From Gadus chalcogrammus (Eukaryota > Chordata > Actinopteri > Gadiformes > Gadidae): a DNA stretch of 64,000 bases. The DNA lies in contig NC_079425.1 of NCBI RefSeq assembly GCF_026213295.1, positions 14,370,004 to 14,434,003 of the forward strand, written 5' to 3'. Both the position numbers and the translations under genes were made by a program. Below are positions 11,410 to 26,694 of the stretch, one piece after another. The notes below the pieces were generated by a model that worked only from the letters and a program-made list of their open reading frames with translations, was not told where the DNA came from and searched no databases. How positions within the stretch are numbered: the first letter of the stretch is position 1; each line of letters starts with the position of its first letter.

Positions 11410-11572
11410 CTGCTGCAGGGGAAGTCCATCCCGCGTCTGGGCTCTCTGGACCACATCGAGACGGGGAGCGGGGACCGGGAAGGAAGGGCCAGCGGGGACT
11501 GTGATGATGAGGACGGATGCTCAGGGTCGGGAGGGGGCGAGGGAAGGAGGACATTCCCACGCATCGCCAAAC
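11410..11572 (+). CDS. gpc5: Glypican-5, apparent penultimate coding exon (glycosaminoglycan attachment region)
   Basis: This exon encodes 54 residues plus one base. After a LLQGKS start (1-6) comes an acidic Ser-Gly region: SG at 20-21, 28-29, 38-39 and 40-41, with SGDCDDEDGC at 28-37 and the tail GEGRRTFPRIAK at 43-54. Glypicans are GPI-anchored heparan sulfate proteoglycans that modulate Wnt, Hedgehog and FGF signalling; the SG dipeptides near the C-terminus carry the chains. The LLQG...SGDCDDEDGC...KR layout matches my memory of vertebrate glypican-5 and is less like glypican-3. Splice signals are canonical: acceptor ...gctacctcag before 11410 and donor aaac/gtaagt at 11573. The acceptor ...gctgcag at 11418 is a possible alternative. 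The exon begins in phase 0 and leaves one base, matching the 54.76-kb exon. Earlier exons, with the cysteine-rich globular domain, must lie left of the window. Which fish paralogue this is cannot be told. Confidence 0.85.
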
Positions 11573-11889
11573 GTAAGTCCCTCACCGCCAACAACGTTTA
11601 ACCGACCACCCATTGGCCATCTGTTTTTTTCAACTACTGCTAGGCGACAGTAATGCAGTCATGGAAGGATGGATTCCACAAGGATTAAGCATGATGCAAT
11701 CTGATTCGTCAGACTATGGCCGACTGATCATTGATCCTATACGATGTAGACGCTGTGTAAAGATACCGCTTTCAGGATGCGTAGCGCAGTATCAGGCATA
11801 GTGCTTCCGCTAAATGACCAATGCCTTTACAAACAAATGAACTTCACACAAAAGGACAACAGTGTGCATTTTTCATGTCAGCCTCTGCC

Positions 11890-12480
11890 ATCTGACTTTA
11901 TCTGAAAATAAAGGCTACTATTCGCCTAATATTTAAGAAATATCTCATGAGAGGGTGCGCTGTTATATTGAATATCAGCAAAATATATGATATGGTCTTA
12001 AGTACAAGGCCTCAGGCAGAGCTTTTATCCTTGATATTGTCTCTTTGATTATACACAGTTTTCACATCCGAACAGGGCAAAACCCCCATTGATGAAGACA
12101 ATGTATACACGTTTGACTGATAACAAATTTAAAATACATTTGAATGATGCATTTCAGTGTTTAGAACAAATGTAGCACCATTTAATATAGCAGAACAGGG
12201 AAAATGCTCCACCAAGTACCGACAGAATAATTTTCAACAGCGCTAATGCTATAACAAGACAGATGCTGTTGACACAGTTTGCATTTTACTTTTTTTTATA
12301 CTCCTTAATGGTTTTGATATGATCTCAAACAACGTTTTTTTGTCATGACATTGTGTATCCTTCTCGACTTACGGTCTAGAATGCGCTCTACTTAGAAAAC
12401 AAACTGATTGGATAGTGCGACTGTCAAACAATAAGGACATTAATTGAAAGCAAAACATAACACAGCAAATTGCCAATAGA
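11890..12480 (+). repeat. Interspersed repeat, copy A (related to 20.0-20.57 kb)
   Basis: Between about 12110 and 12470 the sequence aligns in the same orientation with about 20203-20570. Shared landmarks are 'tttgactga', 'tagaacaaatg', 'agaataatttt', 'gctgttgacac', 'gtttgcattt' and 'gacttacggtctaga'. Divergence is substantial, with many small indels, so this is an old element. Weaker similarity seems to extend left to about 11890. I see no termini and no coding frame, and cannot classify it. Confidence 0.7.
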
Positions 12481-13060
12481 AGACGGTCAAGGTCGAACCC
12501 CAACAAAACAATACCATTATACTTTCCTTATGGAAGCAAAGCAATGCTGGGGTTTTATGGAATATGATTTGTGACAATATAATTAAACCAAACCTTAAAT
12601 AGCAAACAAAAATTAGAATTACGAAGCGAAGAAATTATTTATGTAATTATACATTATATTGCCTTTTTTGTACAGTTCCCTCTGCTTTTTTTCTCACTGA
12701 TCTGTCTCTTGCCATCACTGTCGCCCTTGTGGTTTCACTGCCATCTGCAAGAATCCATGTTTGGAGTTCTGACACAAACCTCTTGCGTGGGCGGGCTTTT
12801 TTGAGGGGCATGCCCATTGGCTAATGAGTTTTTGAGTGATAGCTCGGTGCCCCGGATATTGATCAGTGCACCAAGCGCAAATTTGGGTTCTTTGGGGATG
12901 GAAAAACTAGGAGACACCAATATTTTTTCGTTTCAGTTAGCTTTATTCTCTCTCGAATTCTTAATTATGATTGATTGAATGGGACATTGATGGAATGTCC
13001 TGCTGTTACACACACAGTTTTTCCCACACACAATTAAACTATTGACAACGACGTCATTGT

Positions 13061-13510
13061 TAAAGGGTATTTTTTCCCTCAGTCTCACCCAGTCTTCCCT
13101 TTGCCCAGCTTCCCTGATCTAATTTTCTCCCGAGATGACGTCAAATGACGCGTTTGACGTAATCTCAGGATACTTTGCTTGCCTGCTAGAAGGGCCGAGG
13201 ATTACAAACCAATGGTTCCGCAAATTTGTGAGCCCACCAATAAGAAATGGGGGGGGGGGCTCGCCTACGAGATTTCAACACAATGCCCGTCAGGTTTCTT
13301 CACATAACCTCCAAACGGAAACAGCCGGGCGGTGCAGTGAGCGCAATGCACTGTGGTAGTTGGAGGATTTCTTACTTTTGAGCCAGAGAGACACTTCTGC
13401 CTTTTCTCAAGCAAAGATGAACCGATTTCATTTTTTTTTGCACATTTATAATACATAGTATTATTTACTTCAGATAACCTTCATATCTCAACCGGTGAAG
13501 TATCCCTTTA
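13061..13510. mobile_element. Non-autonomous DNA transposon with TAAAGGG(T/A)TA ends
   Basis: The left end reads TAAAGGGTATTTTT; the reverse complement of the right end reads TAAAGGGATACTTCACCGG, the second form being a wording I recognise from abundant teleost DNA elements. Length is about 450 bp. There is an internal run of about nine Gs at 13250 and no coding capacity. The flanking T/A residues extend the palindrome (TTAAAGGG...CCCTTTAA). Confidence 0.6.
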
Positions 13511-13639
13511 AGTCGACTAAATTTCATTCTATCGAAGATCGGAATTGTCGAAGATTCAAGATCACCCCTATACAGTAATCATATGCTATTTATTCCTAAA
13601 AACGATCAACCAAAATTGTGGTTTCATGTGAAGATTCTT

Positions 13640-13765
13640 AAAATCATCTTCATGGGGCAGGAGGATGTAGTGGTAAGGGTGTCTGACTCCCAGCCTAAGG
13701 TTCCCGGTCTCTGGCAAGCCGTTAAATGACCCATTAACTGAACTGCTTACTGACCCGTTAACTGG
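13640..13765 (+). mobile_element. tRNA-derived SINE fragment
   Basis: A promoter-like A box (TAGTGGTAAGGG, 13668-13679) is followed about 20 bp later by the B box GGTTCCCGGTC at 13699-13709, with 'tgtctgactcccagcct' between them. This spacing and wording resemble the tRNA head of fish SINEs. No poly(A) tail or clear 3' boundary follows, so this is a head fragment. Confidence 0.5.
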
Positions 13766-14085
13766 GGACATACGGCACACTAAAAACTTTTTTTAAGGTT
13801 CATATTCTGGAATCAACTTTTTATGTGGCACAATTTGGTGGCAAATGTTTCAGAGCGGACTGAGTGCTCACCGGCCATGCAGACTAAAGAGCGGCTGTTC
13901 GTCTCCGTCTGATGACATGTATAATCATAGTTATTACCCATAATGGTTGCCATGGGAATATTGTTCCAATGAAAGCCCATTCCTGTAAAAGTTATTGTTC
14001 CCCCAAGCCTGAGTGAGCTCTAATGTGTCAAACTAGGCCGGCCCTCTTATTCATGATGTCGCCTCCTTGGTCGAAGGAGGCCTTC

Positions 14086-14530
14086 CCCTTCCTCCTTCCA
14101 CTACTCATCTTTTTCTCAAACTCCCCCTTCTCCTCTTCCTCATCTCTTCCTCCTCTCTCAACTCCTATCTCTCGATCCTCCTCCTCCCGTTCCTCTCTTC
14201 CTCCCTCTCACCTTCTCCTCCTTCTCCTAACCTTCTCCTCCTTCTAATGATCTCTTCTTCTGTTTCCTCACCTCATTCTCCTCACATCCTCCTCCCTCCC
14301 CTCGCCTCCGTCCCCCTCCCACTTCTCACTTCCTCCTCCTTCTCCCTCTCTTTCCTCCCTCTGTCTCCTCCATCCATCGCTCCCTTCCTTCCTCCCTCTA
14401 TACCCCCTCATCTTCTGTCTCCCTCCCTCTGCTCACTCTGCCCTCCATCCCTCTCCCTCTCCTATCGCCCGCCTCTCCCCTTCTCCATCCTCTCCTCTTT
14501 CCCACCTTCTCCATCCTTCCATCTCCCCCA
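14086..14530. repeat. Long polypyrimidine tract
   Basis: About 445 bp composed almost entirely of C and T on the plus strand, mostly CTCC, CCTT and TCTCC motifs without a fixed period. Purines are rare and isolated. The long frame across it is a Leu/Ser/Pro low-complexity shadow. Tracts like this can form intramolecular triplexes when supercoiled. Confidence 0.9.
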
Positions 14531-16123
<1,593 letters not shown>

Positions 16124-16500
16124 TTTACATATTTACATAGTGGGTATGTGCACTTGAGCTTGCCTTAGTGTTTGCCTTTTTGAGTGCATTTATTTTTGGT
16201 TGATTATGTGTGTATAAGTGTGTGTAAATGTGTTTGCTCTGCATGCATATGACTGCATATGTTTACATATGCTTACAGAGAGTAGGCAGGGAAATAGAAT
16301 GCTGATTGGGCGTGGAGTTGAGTGTTTTGTTTTGGCGCCTTCACATCGCCTGGCAGTAGCAGCACTAGAGATGCTTTGTACGCTGGCTGTGACCTTCCAC
16401 TGTGTTATGACGTACACAGTTATGAAATCTATTCTATCAGTATCAAGGTAGAAGTATGAAATATATCTATGCATTAAAGAACCCGAGTTACGTGCTAACA

Positions 16501-16780
16501 TTAAAGGGGGCATATTATACCACCAGGTGTGCCTATAGCCTTACAAGCCGTTTTCGAAAATCTGCCCAATATTACATCACTGCTGGGCGTGTCCACCTAG
16601 ATCTGTGCTGCATAGATGAGCAAGGTTTACTTCAGTCCACTGGGTAGGCTGGTAAGACTGATCTATCCAGCACAGATCTAGGTGGACAGGCCCACTAGTG
16701 ATGTCATATGGGGCAGATTTTCGAAACGGCTTGTAAGGCTAATCACACTCACACCTGGTGGTATAATATGTCCCCTTTAA
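16501..16780. mobile_element. Foldback MITE, family shared with 56.6 kb
   Basis: The two halves are long inverted repeats. The left arm starts TTAAAGGGGGCATATTATAC and the reverse complement of the right arm starts TTAAAGGGGACATATTATAC. Both continue with CACCAGGTGTG, a CTTACAAGCCGTTT block, AAAATCTGCCC and a 'tccacctagatctgtgctg' block before a loop of roughly 40-50 bp near 16620-16665. The whole 280-bp unit could form a near-complete hairpin. No protein is encoded; mobility would need a transposase supplied in trans. Confidence 0.88.
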
Positions 16781-16856
16781 ACAATTCTCTCTTAGTTCAA
16801 TGCTTGTATGTTAGTAGTTTTGTTGCAAAGAGCTGGAGCGAGAGCTAGAGAGAAAC

Positions 16857-16859
<3 letters not shown>

Positions 16860-16923
<64 letters not shown>

Positions 16924-16924
16924 G
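16860..16924. repeat. (GA)n microsatellite
   Basis: About 65 bp of GA with one GGGA interruption near the right end, lying 80 bp after the foldback element. Confidence 0.95.
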
Positions 16925-17394
16925 TCCATATCATGGGTGGTGAATATCAGGATCATCCACCCCTAGCGACCGTCGGCCCTTAGCGACCGCCTCCTGCTAC
17001 GCTCCAGCTGGTGTGTTTGGTCGCCGCAGATGCCATTGTCTAGGATGGCTGTATTTGTCAAACCCTCCCAGTTAAACTTTGAACTCCTGCGATGTAGAAC
17101 GCCCATTTTTGCAACACCATTTCCGGTGAGTATCATAATAAGTATAATTATCAGGATAATAAAATATAATTACGGTGGTTAAAATAACGATCCTGAAAGG
17201 CTGTCCTTCTGAAGGTTGTTGGTGAGAAGCTTGATGTGGATAACCATGTTAAAGACCACCACCATAGCTTCTCTGCTGCCTTCTGAAGACATAAACCCCA
17301 CCCGTAAACTAACAGGATGCAAGCCTGTTCATCACTAAGCTGTTTACCACAATACAGCAAATCAATGGTTTTTATGATTTACTACTATTTAGTC

Positions 17395-17575
17395 ATGTAG
17401 TACACACTTTTATTCATAGCAGCTTACACATTGAACTGTTAAGATACATGTCATTAAGGAGCAGGTGGAGGTTAGGGCACCTTGCTTAGGGATGCCTACA
17501 GGTAGGCCATGGTAATTGGGTTAGGGTTAGTCCAACTCCCAAACCATCAATGGACTGCCCTGCTGTTTGATGATG
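17395..17575 (+). mobile_element. SINE/LINE-tail-like repeat fragment
   Basis: The block 'ggagcaggtggaggttaggg' followed by 'caccttgcttagggatgcc' and 'tacaggtaggcc' resembles a tail sequence common to fish SINEs and their partner LINEs. A preceding 'cttttattcatagcagctta' looks like the usual 'cttttatccaaagcgactta' start of that tail. No tRNA head is seen. Classification is from memory of the motif only. Confidence 0.4.
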
Positions 17576-18007
17576 AACAAGCAACACAACCTTCTCACAC
17601 GGAGAATCATGATGTGCTAGAAGGTGTGCTTTAAAACAACATACTCTAAAGAGAAGAATTTGCTCTTGAGTGTTTGCATTGCTCTAGGGGAGATGGGAGA
17701 ATAAGAGAGCATATAGATTGAAAGAAAAGAAGAAAGACACAAATCAATTTCTAAGCAGTAAGCACAACAATTGCAGCCCCCTCTGGTGAAACTCATTAAT
17801 TAGCAGCGTCTCTCGAGGTGATCACTTGACAAGATTGCCACTCCTTCATCACACTGCGCTGCACTGCACTCACCTGACGTAAGCAGATAACGTCGGCAAT
17901 ATGCAGCTTGACGACAGCAGAACAATGACATGTTGATCTGGCGGCAAAAGCTAGCAAACCCTATTATTAGTCAACCCCTCGTTGTGTGGTCCTCTTCTTC
18001 TGTCGTG

Positions 18008-19999
<1,992 letters not shown>

Positions 20000-20570
20000 C
20001 ATCTGCATTTAATTTCACAGAAAATATTAGCAACTATTAGCCTAGTTTTCAACAATATAGACAAATATAATATACCGTTATACATTTAATAGATCTATGT
20101 AAGCAAACGGGGGCCTGTCTCGGTGAAGCCTGAGAGCTCTGTCTGATTGTGCACGGTATTCACACATCATGACAGACCTGCAACTATAAAAAGACTGTGC
20201 AAGCATTTGACTGAAATCAAATAAAAAATACATGTGAAAGATGCGTTTCAGAGTCTAGAACAAATGCGGCACAAGTCTATTTGGAAGAACAGCGAATATG
20301 CACGACCGAAGGAGAGAATAATTTTGTTCAGCGCGGGGGTATGATATGACAGCTGCTGTTGACACGGTTTGCATTTCAATATCTTTGGATCGTATTTAAA
20401 TGTTTCGTAATGCTGCAAAACGTTAGACATTTATTTTCCTGACATTTGGTATCTTTCTAGACTTACGGTCTAGACAGTGCGCTAATTTGAAGAGAAAATG
20501 AATGGATAGTGCCCCTGCCATTACAGAAAAGGAGTAAAAAACAAATAATAAGGGCATTTATTGAAAAAGT
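20000..20570 (+). repeat. Interspersed repeat, copy B (related to 11.89-12.48 kb)
   Basis: Same-orientation partner of the copy near 12.1 kb. It carries the matching landmarks 'tttgactgaaatcaaa', 'tctagaacaaatgcggcac', 'gctgttgacacggtttgc' and 'gacttacggtctagaca'. The left portion (20000-20190) matches only weakly. No coding frame or inverted termini are seen. Confidence 0.68.
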
Positions 20571-21080
20571 CACTGAGTCAGTCCCTCACCCAGCAATGTT
20601 TTGGTAGCACTAATTTAGCACCCCGATTCTCACAATGGTATTTCTTACTGTTACTTACTGTTACTTACTTTTCCCAAAATGTCTTCTATTGAAGGCTCAA
20701 ATCGTCAAAGATTCAAGGTAATTCCTTCTAGTTATGTCTACAGTCTACTGGATGACTCAATGAAGATGAGTCAGGCTTTTTTCTGTAATATCTCTCCTGT
20801 CTTGAAACAACTTGAATATCTTTTAGATTTTCATCCCGCAGGTTTTCCACATGTTATAATCTTTCAACTTAATCTTAAATAGGTTTGGCTTGAACACATA
20901 TGAATGTATTGGTTTTGATCCTTGGGGTATATTGATGATATTTTAATTTGAAACCAAGAGCAATAAATAATCAACAGGGTGTTGAAGGTTATCGCCGACA
21001 AAACTTCTTCTTAAGCTCAAATGTGAAAGGAATCATCATCATCAATCAACAAAGCATACCCAAACCTGGCCTAGGGGAAC

Positions 21081-21213
<133 letters not shown>

Positions 21214-21525
21214 TAGAGTGTATATACTCTGCTCACCGGCTATGGTGTCATCATTACAACATAGAGAGTTTATTCTTCCTTCCAGACATCAGTCTCTCTT
21301 GTATCCTGGGCCTTACACCTCCAGTATTTAATGTTTAAAGAACAACCACAGCTTTCACCCTAGCTTTATACATCCCAAGCATGCACTGAGGATCCTGTTT
21401 TGAATCGTGCTGACGTCTGATCCTGTTACTCCTCCAGCACTACAGAATCAGAGTGATTCAGTACCCCACAACTGCTTATTCCTCTGGTAAAGAAGCATTG
21501 GTCTCATTCACGTATACTCATCTAA

Positions 21526-21561
21526 AGAAGGAAGGAAGGAAGGAAGGAAGGAAGGAAGGAA
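21526..21561. repeat. (GGAA)n tetranucleotide microsatellite
   Basis: About eight to nine units of AAGG/GGAA. Such runs contain tandem ETS core motifs, but nothing suggests function here. Confidence 0.93.
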
Positions 21562-22298
21562 TAGGCTAGTAAGCCACTGAGGTATACATACTTAACATCA
21601 ATCATCGGCAGGTGGATGATTGCATTTAAACATACAAAAATAGATGTTGCCATACAATAACTAAAAGAAATGTGTACTATGATGACGTTACGCAACATAT
21701 ATGGCAACATACTGCGTCACCAAAGTCCTCCCCGTGTTCAGCAGTGTTTTCAGGTGTCCGACAGCGGCTTGAAGTGGCTTATACCCACTTAAACCCTCGC
21801 TGGTAGGAACTGGAAACAGCGGGCGCCCCTTGATGCGCCAAACGTGGACGTGCACAACAAACATCTCTTTAAAGCCAGAGTATACCACCGTGCTTTTTTA
21901 CCTTTTCATCAAACTCCGGCTCCTAGGTGACAGGCGTTGGTTTGAACGCCATCTTTGCCCGGTTCTCCGACGTCATTATCTAACGACAGCACGTTTCCAG
22001 TTTCCAATCATGTTCTTGAATGCCTTGCATATTCTACCCTGCCTCTTAATGAGCTGCCGCGTGCAGAAAGGCACGGATGGTGAGTAATGGAGCGTGGAAA
22101 GGCCAAGCATATATCGCTCTAAGGATTGTTTTAATAATCAGTCCTAATGCCACAGCCACCTCTACCCTCCACACTGCAGTCAGTATATCAATAACGCACA
22201 CATGCAAGAAGACTAGCCATTAGCTCCGGGCCTTTCCATCTGCAGGCTGGTTAGGCATCCTAAAGAGAGAAATGAAGACAGTCCTCCTGGTAGGGGGG

Positions 22299-22504
<206 letters not shown>

Positions 22505-22964
22505 TCCTCTTGTTGTAAATTGAACGAGGATGCCGACCCTCGCCAATGACAATCCCCAACAGTCAAAGCACACTCACCTCCCGCTGGCTAACACAGTGAA
22601 GAGGTGAGGAGTGAAGCTAGCCAATCAGCCCAGATGATAGCTAGGTTGGTGAATTGCCTGGACAACATGGTTGGCGGCCCTGCTATCGCAACGAATTCCA
22701 TGGAATCTTTATTGACCACAGCGGGTAGGTGTAATACATTGTATCGGAAAAAGAGTTTCAGTTGGATCACCAGGTTCTTGTGCCCATGCGTGAATAGGAG
22801 AACTTGTTGTGGCAGGTTGGTCTGATATAGAGAAGGCAGATGGTCTTGTCTGAACATCTCAACACCTTTATTTAGCTAGTTTCTCCATGTCCCCAACATA
22901 ATGATCCCAGCCCGGAGATATGCACTTCTCTGACGTCGTCCTTTGTTGGGTTGAAGATCCTGCA

Positions 22965-23068
<104 letters not shown>

Positions 23069-25072
23069 TGGGGGCAGAACATAACGCAAAGTAAATATCT
23101 CCGATTAAATCAAGAATAAGTTTTAGTTTTTCTTCTAAAACTATGTAGGACACGCATACACATACGTCAGCTCACTTCTCTTCTAAGCAGCTGCCAGTAT
23201 AGGTGGATGCGTAGAGCATGTACACAATACTGTGCAGAATGCAATTAGAACAGCTTGTACACTAATCAAGTACATCTCTGTTTGTCGTCCCACCCGGGCC
23301 TTGCCTGTGGCGTTCTGTTGAATGTTCAACAAACTAGCTGATGTCTCAATAATGGCGGTGATCTGTGGGTTCCATAGACGGAACGGCGTGGTGGGGCTGG
23401 GCCAACAGCACTTGCAGGTTTCTGGGGCTTTTTTAATTAGTCATTGCAAAGCAATGCTGGCACCTCACTTAATGGCTCGGATAGAATTTGAATATAAATA
23501 CCAATTCAGTGCTGTGTGTTTAATGCTGCACAATACAATCACACTCACTGTGTGGCTGATGGAGACGTATAGGGTTGGCGTATAACAGGGGTGCTCAAAG
23601 TTGTTGGTAGAATTAAACAAATTGTTATATCACCAGTGATATAATCAATACATATTACAAAGAATTTGGAAAAATCAAAAGTTAAAATAACCGTTATTCG
23701 TAATTTATCAAGTTTCATACAACTGATTGTTCGAACCGATTATGTACTTCTACTCATTCTATTTTTTAGGGAAAAATCACATACCTCTAGGTGCAACCAA
23801 ACTCAAGAGATGTTTTATAGCAATGAAAATTTGGTCTGATGGCCGGGTACCATAGTAATTCTGGCCACACTTTGTGCTCCTTCTAGCTTACACGGTCTCC
23901 ACATTTTCCGCCCTCTAAACAGCATTCAGACAAATGGAGGACACAGCACATTTGGACATCTAGATACGCTCTGAACACTTTACAGCATTTCTTTAATCAG
24001 CGTCTCGTATAAACACACACACACTGACCCACCCCAGTGGGGTCGGACTGCAGTCTGTGTTGATCGTTGGCGAAGCAGCCCGCTCCAACATTACGTCGTA
24101 ACACTAGCCCATCTATTTATTACTCTCTCTCTCTCGCATAATTATTGACTGCAAGCAGTTTGCCAGAAAACCATCTTCATCTCCTTGGCCACTTGAAGGA
24201 GCTGACGAGAACGGCTTCCATTTCAAGCTTAAATTCACATTTCCATTTAACTGGCTGCGCCGCTCCAATAGCTGCACAGTAAAAAAAGGCAAACTTGCCT
24301 ACATTTGCCATAATTAGCACTCACGAGAGCATTTAAGCAATACTATGTCTTTACTTCATTCAATTAACTTTCAACATGTGCCTAATAACCAGAGACACGT
24401 AACATATTTAAAGGGTAGCAGCTGTTTTCATGAAACAAAAAAAGAAACACTAATCTACATGAATTCACCTCTGCCCAAGAGAGGTAAGGAAAAATAAGAA
24501 AAAAAGAGTAAAAGGAAAGCTTGTGTTTTCTGTTCACTGGAATGTGAAGCATAATGTGTCCCTGCAATGCCTTAATGCCTCCTGCTTGATATGCTGGATA
24601 ATTATTAGAATCACCTGTTCCTAAGTAATTCCTCAACTGTAAAATGCATGTGTTGGGACTGTGTTGGGGCTAAAACCAACAGGGGCATGCAACAGGAAAA
24701 TTACTTGCTTTGGTTATTTGAATATGTATTGTTTTTTGATTCCTCTTAATATTAAATCAAGGAGTATCTTCCAATAAACCGTTATATTTTCTCATGAACC
24801 CCCCAAAAAAAACAGCTTATTATCATTGGAATCAGAAGTACATTTTTATATAATAACATAACATTCCCTTTACAAAGTGGTGTTTGAAAATTAGCTCTGG
24901 GGGTTTTCTGAAAACTAAAAGGAAGCAGATATTATTCCAAATCATTATTTGCGAGATGATTAATTTTCTCTGAATGACAAACAGGTTTTTAGCTTGGTTT
25001 TCATCGTAAGAGCTTCTCATATTTGACTAAACTGAAGCTTGTGAGCAGATGTGGGGCGTTTCTAGGATTTAA

Positions 25073-26105
25073 CGGTCCCATGGCATGCTACTTTACGGAT
25101 GCTTTAATATAGGTATTAGTGGGCCCCTAAAACACTATTTGAAGACGTTCCCGAAATTCAGCCGAGGTGCAGAATTGCAGCCACTACGAGCCAGTCGCAC
25201 ATTGAGCATTGAACGCGCCGTTTCGGTGTCTGTAGTTTTAATGCAAATAAGGAAGAGAGAGGGGGGTCAAGGAGGAGGTTGGGGGTGTGGCCCTGAGCAG
25301 CTTGCTGCCACGATACCACACTGTTTACAGCGGATGTAACGCAATGGCGAGGCACACACAGCCTTTGGCCGTGTTCTGTAAATATTCTAGAACACTCCGG
25401 GTGCTCCGGCGGGAGTCATGGAGCACTATATCTAAATAATATCATATTGAACATAGATATCCATATCATATAATTTATATTATCACGGCCAAAAGCCTTG
25501 TGCGCCTCCAGACGATATTATGAATCTCAAACGACTGCGTTGGCTCCTCTGATGTCTCTGGTTCTTCCACAATCCCTTTATTCTCCATGTCGCGGTTCAT
25601 GTACTTCAGGGAGTCAAAGCCAAATGTCTTTTCCCCCAATTCCTTCTCATCCATGTCTGAGATAACCCCCACTTTGAGTCTTGTTGTGGAAATACCAGAG
25701 ACGTCAGGGAACCGACGTGTTATGCGGCATAACATCAACAGCAGTACGGTTATCCAAATAACAAAGAAGTGTACAACACTTGCTTTACAGTGTGTGTAAC
25801 CACACACACACACACACACACATGTGCACTCGCACGGTCGTAGCTCATTGTCTTATTGGCGGGCCAAATTCTCTGATGGGCAAGGCAGAGAAAGGGGAGG
25901 TAACTTGGCCCCTTAAGACGACATATGGGGCCAAATTTGAAATCGGAGCATCTGAGCTTTCACTTTTCAAAGGCGGAGCAGAATACCAAGTGCTCATTTT
26001 ACACTTAACGCCATTTCTAGCTACTGGGGGACCATAGGAAGGGTAGGGGAACTCATGTTAAACTTAGAAAACCTCATAAAGTGAAATTTTCATACCATGG
26101 GACAT
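25073..26105. mobile_element. DNA transposon of a common teleost family (ends GTCCCATGG), flanked by TTAA
   Basis: The left end CGGTCCCATGGCATG and the reverse complement of the right end, ATGTCCCATGGTATG, match at 12 of 15 positions. Each is bordered outside by TTAA (25069-25072 and 26106-26109). The right part ('gaaaatttcactttatgagg' and 'ggtccccc' on the minus strand) and the left part are wording I recognise from a very abundant fish repeat. TTAA flanks are compatible with a piggyBac-type target, but could equally be part of the terminus. The middle (about 25345-25830) looks like extra material compared with the short form I remember, and includes the frame at 25475-25819. Confidence 0.7.
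25475..25819 (-). pseudogene. Unrecognised ORF inside the TTAA-flanked transposon
   Basis: This 114-codon frame lies wholly inside the 25.1-26.1-kb element. After a Cys-Val start that derives from a CA run, it shows a hydrophobic span of about 16-18 residues (VVHFFVIWITVLLLML), then a charged segment (MDEKELGEKTFGFDSLKYMN) and an acidic stretch (VEEPETSEEP). The composition is more protein-like than any other anonymous frame in the window. I do not recognise a family. It may be a captured or decayed exon carried by the element, or simply a chance frame. No splice sites or proper start are evident. Confidence 0.3.
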
Positions 26106-26589
26106 TTAAGCAAATCGGTGATTAACCCGAAACTCAGGAAGAAAATGTTATTATAATATTTTTTTATTGCCTAATGCCTAATATACAAGCTCTATTTTGC
26201 TGCTATTTTATGAGCACCATATTATTATTGTACTTATTTTCATTTATTTGGTCTAAGTGTAATAGCATTTGCTTACTTTGAAGATTAATTATGAATTGTG
26301 ATGTTAAATTAATGAGTAGGCTCTCGTTCAGGAGTGAACTAGAGCAACATTTTTTTCCGAGAGGGCATTACTGATTTAGATCAAAGTAACGAAGGGCCTA
26401 TACTATTGTTGATGTTACCGATGTTACCGGTTTTACCGGTCGGGGGAATAAAGGGTTTAATAACAAATGTATTGAGCACATATTTCAATGTTAAAACGAA
26501 TGCAAAATAAAAAAATAACTCCACCTACCAAACTCTACCTACCAAAAGGTCGGATAAAATGTTGGTAATTTAATAAACATGAATAAAAC

Positions 26590-26694
26590 CTTGAGCAGGG
26601 TTGTTTACTTCTGTGGCAATCCGTGACCCACCATTGCGTCTCTGTGATTTCAAATGTGGTTGCTGGAAAAATTTTCGGTTGAGAAGCACCCCTG
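26590..26694. mobile_element. hAT-like transposon terminus
   Basis: Read on the minus strand, the end CAGGGGTGCTTCTCAACCG, followed by 'tttttccagcaaccacattt' and 'cagagacgcaatggtgggtc', resembles the terminus of hAT-type non-autonomous elements. A possible partner end, CAGGGGTGCTCAAAG, lies in the opposite sense at 23586. Its flanking eight bases do not match those at 26695-26702, so a single 3.1-kb element is not demonstrated. Confidence 0.45.

Noticed and set aside
23586..26694. A single 3.1-kb hAT element bounded by CAGGGGTGCT at both ends
   Set aside because: Only ten terminal bases agree, inner sequence differs at once, and the flanking 8-mers do not match, so only the right terminus is annotated.
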